A stretch of 34,003 nucleotides of DNA from Zancudomyces culisetae (lineage: Eukaryota; Kickxellomycota; Harpellomycetes; Harpellales; Legeriomycetaceae). The notes under the pieces were generated by a model. The model was not told where the DNA came from. It ran no database searches and saw nothing but the letters and a program-made list of their open reading frames with translations. Positions 1 through 8,478 of the stretch are shown piece after piece; position 1 is the first letter of the stretch; every line of letters starts with the position of its first letter. Location: contig LSSK01001135.1 of NCBI GenBank assembly GCA_001969505.1, positions 1 through 34,003 on the forward strand. The letters are read 5' to 3'. The translations under genes and the position numbers were made by a program.

Positions 1-108
1 TAAAATAAAATAAAATAATAATGACCTATTAATACGTAACACTTTTTTATTAACCCATCCAAACAAGCTAAATAATAACATTGGACTTGCCAAAAAGAAA
101 AAAATGGG

Positions 109-669
109 CTACACCAAATCGTTAGCCCAATTCGCTGCTTGGATCTCTGCATCAAGCGTGAAAATTTGTTTATCAAGATCATCAATCTGCTCTTGTATTG
201 CGTCGATATCCATGGTTGCAACATTCTCAATTTCAGTTATAGTATATCTCCTTTGTTGACGTGATGTGTATTTAACAACCGCACGCAAAATTCCGCGTAG
301 TCTCAGTAAACGCTCATGTTTTGCAACCGCTGCAATTAGGGTCATCCCACTTTCTGTCTTTGTATGCAAATTGGTGTTTTTGATTCTGATATCCAGGTCC
401 TCAAATTCACGTATCTTAGCATATAACTTGTAAAGAAGAATTTTAGGGTCTTCAGTTGGCGAGATTCCTTCTTGTACAACGGAGTTGGCTGTTATCCGGC
501 TCGTTATATCGTCTATGGTGATTTTGAGACCACTTCGCCGTTCCAGGGCTTCGGCTAACTTTATTATTGCAACATTTCCTTTTGAGGGTCGAGTATTTTC
601 TGGTGTTTTCACTTCTTTTGGAGTATGCATGGCTGCTATACTATTGCATAGTAATAGAAACGAAATCAA
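109..669 (-). CDS. DIP1984-family protein (bacterial-type helical protein, function unknown)
   Basis: This is a 186-residue uninterrupted frame. Family hallmarks run through it in order: LAEALERR near residues 38-45, the segment NSVVQEG then EDPKILL, the charged RIKNTN motif, GMTLIAAVAKHERLLRLR, then RRYTITEIENVATMDI, and the C-terminal LDAEIQAANWANDL. This order matches bacterial proteins of the DIP1984 family (often annotated septicolysin, a name that says nothing reliable about activity). The protein is predicted to be nearly all helical and has no catalytic motif I recognise. Bacterial members start close to the LAEAL motif, so the first 36 residues are extra. Residues 1-13 are hydrophobic and could be a weak signal peptide, or translation may start at Met14 (position 630). 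It lies 177 bp downstream of the ABC transporter on the same strand and has no introns. The family call is strong from the motif order; the role is unknown. Confidence 0.8.
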   Translation of the reverse strand: MISFLLLCNSIAAMHTPKEVKTPENTRPSKGNVAIIKLAEALERRSGLKITIDDITSRITANSVVQEGISPTEDPKILLYKLYAKIREFEDLDIRIKNTNLHTKTESGMTLIAAVAKHERLLRLRGILRAVVKYTSRQQRRYTITEIENVATMDIDAIQEQIDDLDKQIFTLDAEIQAANWANDLV

Positions 670-845
670 CTATTTAAGTGCTATTCACCACCTTAATTAA
701 ATCGATTTTAAGTACTTCTGACAGGATTGCTGCGGAAACTTCGTCTATCTATTGACACAAAATACTACTGCGGATATACGACAAGTGAGTCACTTTATGA
801 TATTTATTGGGTGATTTTAAAAAATAAAAACAAAATAAAAAAGAG

Positions 846-3800
846 CTAGCTAGAATCGTTTTGTACAAACGAAGCCAGGGTTCCATTATCAAGTGTCAAA
901 GTGTAGTCATAGTCATACACGGTGTTCAATCTATGTGCAATTGTAATAATCGAACACTTGTGTACCACATTTAACTGCTTTATGGCACGGATAAGCTGCT
1001 GTTCGGTGCGGTAGTCGACAGATGCCGTGGCTTCATCAAGAATGATAATCCTAGATGATGATCTGCGTAGCAGTGCGCGAGTAAGGCTCACAAGCTGCTT
1101 CTGCCCAGTTGATAAATTGGCTCCTTTTTCGTGAATGGTAAAATCTAGGGAGTCAATAGTTACACCATCAAACAAACCAGTCTCTGCAACCGCAGCAAGT
1201 AGCTGCTCATCAGGATATTCGTCAAAAAGATCCAGATTGTGTCGCAGTGATCCTGAGAAGAGTAGTGGATCTTGTGGAATAATGGTAATACTTTGGCGCA
1301 ATTTGGTGAGCGGAACAGATGAGATATCGACTCCGTCTATAAGAATATGAGAGTCCATTTTTTGAACGCGCTCAACTAGACGAAGTAAGGCGAGTGTTAG
1401 TGTAGATTTTCCAGAACCAGTACGGCCGACAACAGCGAGTGTTTTTGCAGGGGGCAGAGTAAACGAGATATTGTTAAGTGCAAATTTATCAGTGTTGTCA
1501 TATTTTACGGAAAGGTTCTTAACCACCAACTCGCCAGAGGAGGGCCACAATGAAGTTTCACCAGTGGTATTAGGTTGTGGGGGTATAGTTGATAATACTT
1601 GGACTTGCTGGGGAAGCCTATCTTCAAAGTACTGAGAAATGCGTTCCATGGCGTTCATTCCCAGTTCCAGGTCGGCATAGTCACGGATTGTCCACATGGC
1701 ATATATGTTGAAGCCAAGTGCGTAGCTCAGCACAAACCCAGCAAGGCCTGAGTCAAGCCCAGAGTTTGGGAAGTAATCGATGGCAATTATAATCATGAGA
1801 GAGGCAAAAAAGGAGACCAGCGATCCTATACTATCTGTGGTTAGACTAATCCAGCGATTTAGTGACCACTCAAGATAATAAGACCGGTTGTTTGTATCTA
1901 CACGCCGGGCCGTTTCCAAGATATAGTCATGAGTCTTGTTGAATGCTCTGATTACCGAGCTACCATTGCCACCTAGTTCGACAAAGATGCTGAGAACTGG
2001 CGAAAGCGTGTTGGAATCCAATCTTTTAATCTCGCGAATGGCGTTTAAATATTTAACTGAACGCGAGAGAAATATGGCAGTTACAGCCGCCGAAACGATA
2101 ATAAACGCTGGAGTTACTGAAATTACAACAACAAACACTGAGATAGCGCTGATAACGTGGCTCAAAAAATATGTAATATTTTCGATTATCCTTTCATCTA
2201 ACCGCATGGTGTCACGCGAAAATCGATTAATGATCCTCCCAACCGGTGTTACATCAAAAAACGAAGGTATAGCATTGGACACCGACTGCGTCAATCGGTA
2301 ATGAATTTCTTTGCTACTTTTTATTCCGCCTTTGTATATGCTATAGTTTGCCAATTGTTGTAGGACAACAAAGAGTATACCAACAAGCAAGTACATGCTT
2401 AGGAAGTACATGGAATTGCTAGCGCTGCTGCTGTTGTCTTCAGATTGAAGCCAAATCCTTATCAAGTAATTTTGGAAAATTTGTACAATACGACCGCCTA
2501 GTGCCAACGATACTACTGCAACCCAAAACCAAGAGCCCCCCATTGAAGAAAAGTATGCCCACCATACATCCAGTCGCAGTGTACCATACTCCCGCTGCTC
2601 CTCTCCAGCATCTTCAACGTCTTCTGCATCGCTCTCATCATCATTGTCATCATCACCACCCTCGCTGTTACGGTTTGATGTCAAGCGTGAGTTTTTCAAC
2701 TGTCTTTCTAGCTGTTTCTGTTGGTTAAATTCGTCCTCAGACGGGTCGCTTGTCTGTTTTTCCATTATTTGAGACAGAATTGGTTGAGTGTCATCTGTGG
2801 AGCTTGTTGAGAAGTAACTAAACACATTTCTTCCATCTCCCTGCTCAGCAACTCTCCCACTTTCCATAACCACAATCCAGCTGGCATATTTGGCAACCAA
2901 ATCGACCATATGTGTCACCAACACTATTGTTCGTCCCTCCATTATTTTGCTTCTGGTGCTGGGATCAAAGCAGTAGTAAACAATGTGGTGTGCTGTTTGT
3001 GAATCTACGGCTGACAGCACATCATCCAACAATACGCATTGTGCTTGCGAATACAGTGCTCGTGCCAAGCTGATTCTTTGCTTCTGTCCTCCAGAAAGTG
3101 TGATTCCGCGCTCACCTACTTGACTTTGGTCACCATTAACCAACTGCCTGAAATCTGCCTTTAGTGCTGTCATTTTCAGTACTTGTTCGTATCTCTCAAC
3201 GTCATACTCAGATCCAAACAGGATGTTGTCTCGCACGGTTGCGTTCCTCAGCCATGATTCCTGGGGTACATAACCAATCATACTACCCCCAACAGATCCT
3301 GGCCGTGTGGTTGCTGCTTCCGTTGTTGCTGCTCCTCTTGGATACATCATGTATCCCTCAACAAGCTTCATCTCCCCTAACAACGCTCGCAACATTGAAG
3401 TTTTTCCTGACCCTACTTTTCCTGTTATAATTGTAAGTTTACCCCTCAAGAATTTTATGTTTAGGTTTTGTAACTTGAATTCGTTACTTTTAGTTGCATC
3501 TCCATTGTCAACATCTAAAAGTGGTGTGTTTTCGTTGCTTTTATGTTTGCAATCCCCTTGGTTTTGAGGTTGTGAATACTCCCAGGATAGTGTTGCATTA
3601 ACAAAACCAAAATCACCTGTACTGGCACTCTCAGTTTCATCACTTTCTGATTGACCTGTCTTTGAGATATCATGCGAGTTATCCTCAATAAAACTCTCGA
3701 GTCGTCTTAATGACACTAACGCGCTAAGGTGATATTTGATATCCTCGAAGAACATATCAAACACTACTTTCAAAATCTCAAACACACTCAGCGATGTAAA

Positions 3801-5345
3801 CACAATACTGTTTGTCATTTCGTGCCCCAATATCACGGAATATATCAGAAACGAGCTAAAAAGCACCAAAATTGGGATGAACAACGTTCCAAACCCAATA
3901 GTTATCCATATCTTATTGATTTCCCACAAATATCCCAGTTGGGTTGATCGAAGCTTTGTTATTTTTTCTACAAACTTTTCTTCCCACCCAAACAGCTTGA
4001 CTGCACGCATCCCACCGATCATTTCAGATACTGCTGATATTCGCTTATCCAATGCTGAGTTCTTCCTGTCTTCCAGATCTACCACTCGGTTAAATGTTGA
4101 CTTTGTAAGTGGGTAGTAGCTTGCCATAATCACTATTCCGAATAGTGAAGATGGACCCAATAATTTATACAAATAAATTATTGCCACCAATGCTTGGATA
4201 AGACTGATAAAACAAAAGTCTATATATCCCGAGTACTCGGATACACGTGTTAGATCTGTGCTCACTAAACCTAGTGCCTCTCTCGTGCTGTTTTCTTGCC
4301 CAGATGTGTCTCCTTCCTGTTGTGCATTGTTGGATTTGACAGCTTCCTCTTCACCTCCTGAGCCCAGCGAATTTAGTGACTTTTCTGCAATTTCACAGCT
4401 CAGTGCATTTTTTAGTTTAATAGACAGCTTCCTTCCTATCCACAACGATTGGTTTTCCATAATATATTGAATTGTTGTAAATATTAACAACCCGACACAG
4501 TACCCGTATATTTCTGCTCGTCCATTTTGTTTTTCATTTCCCTCTTTGTTTTCCAAGTAATTCGGTATCTGGTTTATAAAGAATGGCCCGCTAAACTTAA
4601 ACACTGTCAACAACAATCCTACAGAAACTTTGAGGATCAGTTCCCATTTAAGAAGAATAGCCAGCCTCATTAGTAATGAGCTCTTTTTACTTTTATTTGT
4701 AGTGCTGCTAGCATCAGTTTTCTTGAATCGTTTCCAGCATGCACCCGGAAGATCATTGCCCTTAAACTTGAATAAATCTATATACTCTAACTTTACTCGA
4801 CCTGCTTTTCCAATAATTTCGTCAAGCCATGTAAAATACATGCGAGAAAGGAATGATGCCGAATATTCGGGTGATTCTACTAATTTAGTTGCGGATATAT
4901 ACACATTTCCACCTTCTCGAGTTTGTTTGTGCTCCTGACCTGTACCTCCTTCTTGAACCTGTTCTTCGTTCTCATCTACTTTTTCAAGTTTAACTCCGGT
5001 GTATGCGAGACCCACTACCATTGCATTGCCAATAACTATAAACCAAATTATTAGATGGCATACTAGATTACGCAGCATTTCATCTTTCACCAAGTCTGAT
5101 TCACTAGATAAAAATCCAAGTAAACTATAAGTCTCGTACAAGCTAGCCAGGAATAGGAAAAAAATAGCTTGTGTAGTTGCCAAAGATACTCGATGTGAAA
5201 GGAATTTTCCTGTCTGATCAATGCTTTCAACGATTTTTCTCCCCGTGTACATCACCATTAATGTCCATGAGAGTGACATACTGAGTATTTCTTGTTTATT
5301 GCTTGGATAAATATTCTCATTTAATACTATTACACTTATATTCAT
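846..5345 (-). CDS. ABC transporter, subfamily C (MRP/Ycf1-like)
   Basis: This intronless gene encodes 1499 residues with the full MRP layout TMD0/L0-TMD1-NBD1-TMD2-NBD2. About three hydrophobic helices lie before residue 120, then a cytosolic linker, and TMD1 spans roughly 225-560. NBD1 has Walker A GKVGSGKT (about 641), signature LSGGQ (about 749) and Walker B CVLLDD (about 770). A very acidic linker (about 890-920) precedes TMD2 (about 925-1230). NBD2 has Walker A GRTGSGKST (about 1306), signature LSTGQ (about 1411), Walker B IIILDE (about 1432) and the AHRL H-loop (about 1470). NBD1 has Asp where the catalytic Glu normally sits after Walker B, as is usual in MRPs, so NBD2 probably does most of the hydrolysis. 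Relatives export glutathione conjugates and other organic anions across the vacuolar or plasma membrane; the substrate here cannot be read. The Met start is supported by an in-frame stop two codons upstream. TMD0 looks shorter than the usual five helices. Confidence 0.95.
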   Translation of the reverse strand: MNISVIVLNENIYPSNKQEILSMSLSWTLMVMYTGRKIVESIDQTGKFLSHRVSLATTQAIFFLFLASLYETYSLLGFLSSESDLVKDEMLRNLVCHLIIWFIVIGNAMVVGLAYTGVKLEKVDENEEQVQEGGTGQEHKQTREGGNVYISATKLVESPEYSASFLSRMYFTWLDEIIGKAGRVKLEYIDLFKFKGNDLPGACWKRFKKTDASSTTNKSKKSSLLMRLAILLKWELILKVSVGLLLTVFKFSGPFFINQIPNYLENKEGNEKQNGRAEIYGYCVGLLIFTTIQYIMENQSLWIGRKLSIKLKNALSCEIAEKSLNSLGSGGEEEAVKSNNAQQEGDTSGQENSTREALGLVSTDLTRVSEYSGYIDFCFISLIQALVAIIYLYKLLGPSSLFGIVIMASYYPLTKSTFNRVVDLEDRKNSALDKRISAVSEMIGGMRAVKLFGWEEKFVEKITKLRSTQLGYLWEINKIWITIGFGTLFIPILVLFSSFLIYSVILGHEMTNSIVFTSLSVFEILKVVFDMFFEDIKYHLSALVSLRRLESFIEDNSHDISKTGQSESDETESASTGDFGFVNATLSWEYSQPQNQGDCKHKSNENTPLLDVDNGDATKSNEFKLQNLNIKFLRGKLTIITGKVGSGKTSMLRALLGEMKLVEGYMMYPRGAATTEAATTRPGSVGGSMIGYVPQESWLRNATVRDNILFGSEYDVERYEQVLKMTALKADFRQLVNGDQSQVGERGITLSGGQKQRISLARALYSQAQCVLLDDVLSAVDSQTAHHIVYYCFDPSTRSKIMEGRTIVLVTHMVDLVAKYASWIVVMESGRVAEQGDGRNVFSYFSTSSTDDTQPILSQIMEKQTSDPSEDEFNQQKQLERQLKNSRLTSNRNSEGGDDDNDDESDAEDVEDAGEEQREYGTLRLDVWWAYFSSMGGSWFWVAVVSLALGGRIVQIFQNYLIRIWLQSEDNSSSASNSMYFLSMYLLVGILFVVLQQLANYSIYKGGIKSSKEIHYRLTQSVSNAIPSFFDVTPVGRIINRFSRDTMRLDERIIENITYFLSHVISAISVFVVVISVTPAFIIVSAAVTAIFLSRSVKYLNAIREIKRLDSNTLSPVLSIFVELGGNGSSVIRAFNKTHDYILETARRVDTNNRSYYLEWSLNRWISLTTDSIGSLVSFFASLMIIIAIDYFPNSGLDSGLAGFVLSYALGFNIYAMWTIRDYADLELGMNAMERISQYFEDRLPQQVQVLSTIPPQPNTTGETSLWPSSGELVVKNLSVKYDNTDKFALNNISFTLPPAKTLAVVGRTGSGKSTLTLALLRLVERVQKMDSHILIDGVDISSVPLTKLRQSITIIPQDPLLFSGSLRHNLDLFDEYPDEQLLAAVAETGLFDGVTIDSLDFTIHEKGANLSTGQKQLVSLTRALLRRSSSRIIILDEATASVDYRTEQQLIRAIKQLNVVHKCSIITIAHRLNTVYDYDYTLTLDNGTLASFVQNDSS

Positions 5346-7098
5346 GTGTTAATACCACTTGCTATATTCATTATTAGAAATGAAAAAAATTGGTGGAGGA
5401 TGTTTAGGTGCTTCAAAAGTTTTTTCATTGATTCATCAAATGGAAAAGCACAAGCCAACTGGACCCAGCCTAAAATAAAACTAGATCCACTTCCCCCATT
5501 TTTAGATATCCCATTTCATATGTGAATATTATTCCCAAGTTTTGTTTTAAAGGGTAGTAGGATTATAAAGGCTAAATAATACCCAGATGAATTTAAAATA
5601 TCCACTAACCCCCTCCCCCTAGTGGTCTTAACTTGATTTAGATTCAAAGCTAGATGGATTAAACATGTTTTAGTGGGTTTTTATATTGACTGAGTGAAAC
5701 TCAGCAAAAAACTGTGGCACACTTGGCAAACTACCAATATAATTTTATCAATACCCGATCCCCTGATTTTGGCTGGTTTGAATTGTTTGAACTTCCTTGG
5801 GGTCCACAAAAGATAAAGTATAGTATAAATAGCATGTACTCACTACTAAAAAAGGTATTGTTTTAGAACACCATACTTTCTCTGATATCTTATCAAATCT
5901 GGTGAATGGTGGAGTTATTATATTAAATCTACTCATACCCTTGTAATTGATAAAAGAATACACTAAAAAACTTAACTGATGATATTCGACTACTAGCTGT
6001 GCAATTCGTTAAAATAGAGTCAGGTGAGAATATTGAAACTATAATCGATGAGTACACTTTTATTCATTTGATTATAAGCTACATCTAGAGGTAAAATCTC
6101 ATCCAGGCACTTGGATTTTTACTTAGGAGACACAACATTCCATGGGAATTTGAGGTAAGCGATTATACAAAATTCTAAAATGAAAACCTGTGTCTGTGTT
6201 CATGCAAAAAATGTTGAACTAGGTCGTTAACAAGCAAATCCATCGACACACATAGACAAGTGAAAATAATAAAAACAAAGAATATCCCATATTGAGAATA
6301 AGTTAAGTAGACACCCGTTCAGCACTCCTAGAGTATAAAATAATCATAGAAAATTAACTCACAGCACTTTTTAATATTTTTTAGAATAAAATTAAAGAAC
6401 GAGATGTTGATACCCAGCATAGTATTAAACCCTATCAGTCCTGTTTGAAAATTCCTTGCTTACCAGAACTAATCACTGTGTGGCATGATGGTGGTAACAA
6501 TCAATATTCTATTTATTATTATTATTAAAAAAGCACATACTATTAAGAAGATGAAAATGTATTATCACCCTGAGTAAGAAACGGGTTTCGCTAGGGAAAT
6601 TCAGACAAAGCCAAAAGGTAAAAATCGTATAAATGGTTTATAAATGTTTGGTTTTTCAATTGTTTTTTTTTTTTCATTTCAACATCGAATGGTTACGATC
6701 ATATATGAATATTTTGGAGTAATCCTAATGAAGAGTGTACTATTTCGTGTGTGTACATTTATCGCATTAAATACCAAGCCACCATATTATTGATGACAAA
6801 TTGTAAATCTGCTTATTATACTCCCAGATCCTCGGGCCATAGAAGCTTTTTTATAATTTTTTTGTATAATTTTGGGGGGTCAAAGTGCCTAAAAGTTAAA
6901 AGTATAATGCTCTGTGAATTAACACGCTATAGTTACTATATAAAGAGAGAAAGAAAAGCGTTTTAGAATGATTTAAAACTCTTTTACACCAAATTAGATT
7001 TACATAGCCCCTACTACACCTAAAAAACACTAACCAATTTTGCAATACATCGCTTTCTATTGCGCATCTATATATTTTTTATAAAGTTAGTTTGAATT
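5346..7098. other. Intergenic, no supported gene
   Basis: This is about 1.75 kb of AT-rich sequence. Open frames are at most about 70 codons, with no family resemblance and no consistent splice signals. It contains simple runs, a short ATT repeat near 6510-6530 and a T-run near 6661. The right end must hold the promoter of the subtilase gene and the left end the promoter of the ABC gene. Confidence 0.6.
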
Positions 7099-8478
7099 AT
7101 GAAGCTGAGATCACTTTTCCTGGTATACTTGAGCGTAGACACGGCTCTTGGTATTGCTACTTCAATCACCAACAGTGATAGGAATAACAATACCAGTATC
7201 AATAACATTGATAGTGGTGATGGAAATGTCAGTGGTGACGGTAATGAAAATATAGGAGGTGATGATGGTGGAGATGTAGGTGGTGACGGTAATGGAAACG
7301 TTGGTGGTGATGGTGATGGTGATAGCGATGATAGGTACAAATATATTGTGGTGCTCAAGCCTGGTGTTAAGCCCTCAGATAGTGGATTTATCAAGCATTT
7401 CGAAGACTTAAATTTAGATATCGCAAAACATAATGCTCATAATATCTACCCGTGTAATGCATTGGAAAACGTGTATGAAGACTCAATAGTTGGATATTCG
7501 GGAGTTTTTAGTGACCATATTGTGGATTCAATAAAGAATTCCGATATTGTTGAATACGTAGAAAAGGATATAAAGGTATCTAGTAGCATTGTTCAGACAT
7601 CTTCGCCTTGGGGGTTGGCGAGAATATCTCATAGAAAAAAACTAACCGCTCAAACGTATCAAACATATTTATATAACTCGAGATATTATCAGAATGCTAC
7701 GGTGTATATACTAGATACAGGAATTAATCTCGGGCATCAAGAGTTTGAGGGAAGAGCTTCATGGGGTGCGACATTTGCTAGAAATTCAACAAACGTAGAT
7801 GATAATGGACATGGAACCCACGTTGCGGGTATAGTTGGAGGAAAGACATATGGTGTAGCCAAGAAAGCCAACCTTGTTGCAGTCAAGGTGTTGAACGCAA
7901 ATGGCACTGGTTATATATCAGATGTTATTGCAGGAATAAATTATGTGTTGAGTAGAGTTAAAGCTCAAAACAGTGCCACAGTAAATGGATCAGTAGCAGT
8001 TACCAATATCATTAACATGTCACTTGGAGGATCTTTCAGTGCGGCTCTGAACCAGGTTATTAATAGTTCAACAAATTCTGGAGTACTGTTTATATCGTCA
8101 GCTGGAAATTCTAACGATGATGCATGTAAATATTCACCAGCATCTGCAAATGGAGTAATAGCAGTTGGAGCAATGGATATTAGAGATTCTAGGGCATCAT
8201 TTTCATGCTATGGAGCCTGTGTAAATATTTTTGCACCTGGAAAAAGTATTGTTTCGGCATTTAGAGGGTCTAATACAGCAACTGCAGTCTACTCAGGTAC
8301 CAGTATGGCTTCACCGCATATTTCAGGGCTTGCAGCATACTATATTATGACCTCGCAAAACAAATACAATGCGCAACAGTTGTATAACAAGGTACTTTCC
8401 TCAGGAACCAAAGGTGTACTTTCAAATATTGGTGCTGGGTCGCCAAATTTGTTGGGATACAACAGTATCAGTGGATAA
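7099..8478 (+). CDS. Secreted subtilisin-like serine protease (S8A, proteinase K type)
   Basis: The product is a 459-residue preproenzyme. Residues 1 to about 22 form a signal peptide with a basic start and the hydrophobic stretch LFLVYLSV. An Asp/Gly/Asn-rich spacer follows (about 35-77). Next is an I9-type inhibitor propeptide, opening with YIVVLKPG and ending near EYVEKDIKV (about 79-155). The catalytic domain starts around the PWGLARISH motif. The triad is complete: Asp206 in ILDTG, His238 in GHGTH, Ser402 in GTSMASPH. The oxyanion-hole Asn337 lies in SSAGNS. Family knowledge: such enzymes are exported, cleave off their propeptide and degrade proteins outside the cell; in fungi they serve nutrition or host contact. 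The gene has no introns and stands alone. The spacer before the propeptide is unusual. Confidence 0.96.
   Translation: MKLRSLFLVYLSVDTALGIATSITNSDRNNNTSINNIDSGDGNVSGDGNENIGGDDGGDVGGDGNGNVGGDGDGDSDDRYKYIVVLKPGVKPSDSGFIKHFEDLNLDIAKHNAHNIYPCNALENVYEDSIVGYSGVFSDHIVDSIKNSDIVEYVEKDIKVSSSIVQTSSPWGLARISHRKKLTAQTYQTYLYNSRYYQNATVYILDTGINLGHQEFEGRASWGATFARNSTNVDDNGHGTHVAGIVGGKTYGVAKKANLVAVKVLNANGTGYISDVIAGINYVLSRVKAQNSATVNGSVAVTNIINMSLGGSFSAALNQVINSSTNSGVLFISSAGNSNDDACKYSPASANGVIAVGAMDIRDSRASFSCYGACVNIFAPGKSIVSAFRGSNTATAVYSGTSMASPHISGLAAYYIMTSQNKYNAQQLYNKVLSSGTKGVLSNIGAGSPNLLGYNSISG
7205..7335 (+). repeat. Asp/Gly/Asn-rich low-complexity coding tract
   Basis: Imperfect GGTGATGG-type repeats encode a run of Gly, Asp and Asn (units like GDGN, GGDG) between the signal peptide and the I9 propeptide of the subtilase. 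The period is irregular, consistent with microsatellite-like growth in frame. Confidence 0.85.

Noticed and set aside
7068-7394. Minus-strand Pro/Ser-rich 108-residue frame
   Set aside because: It is the antisense shadow of the Gly/Asp repeat at the start of the subtilase.
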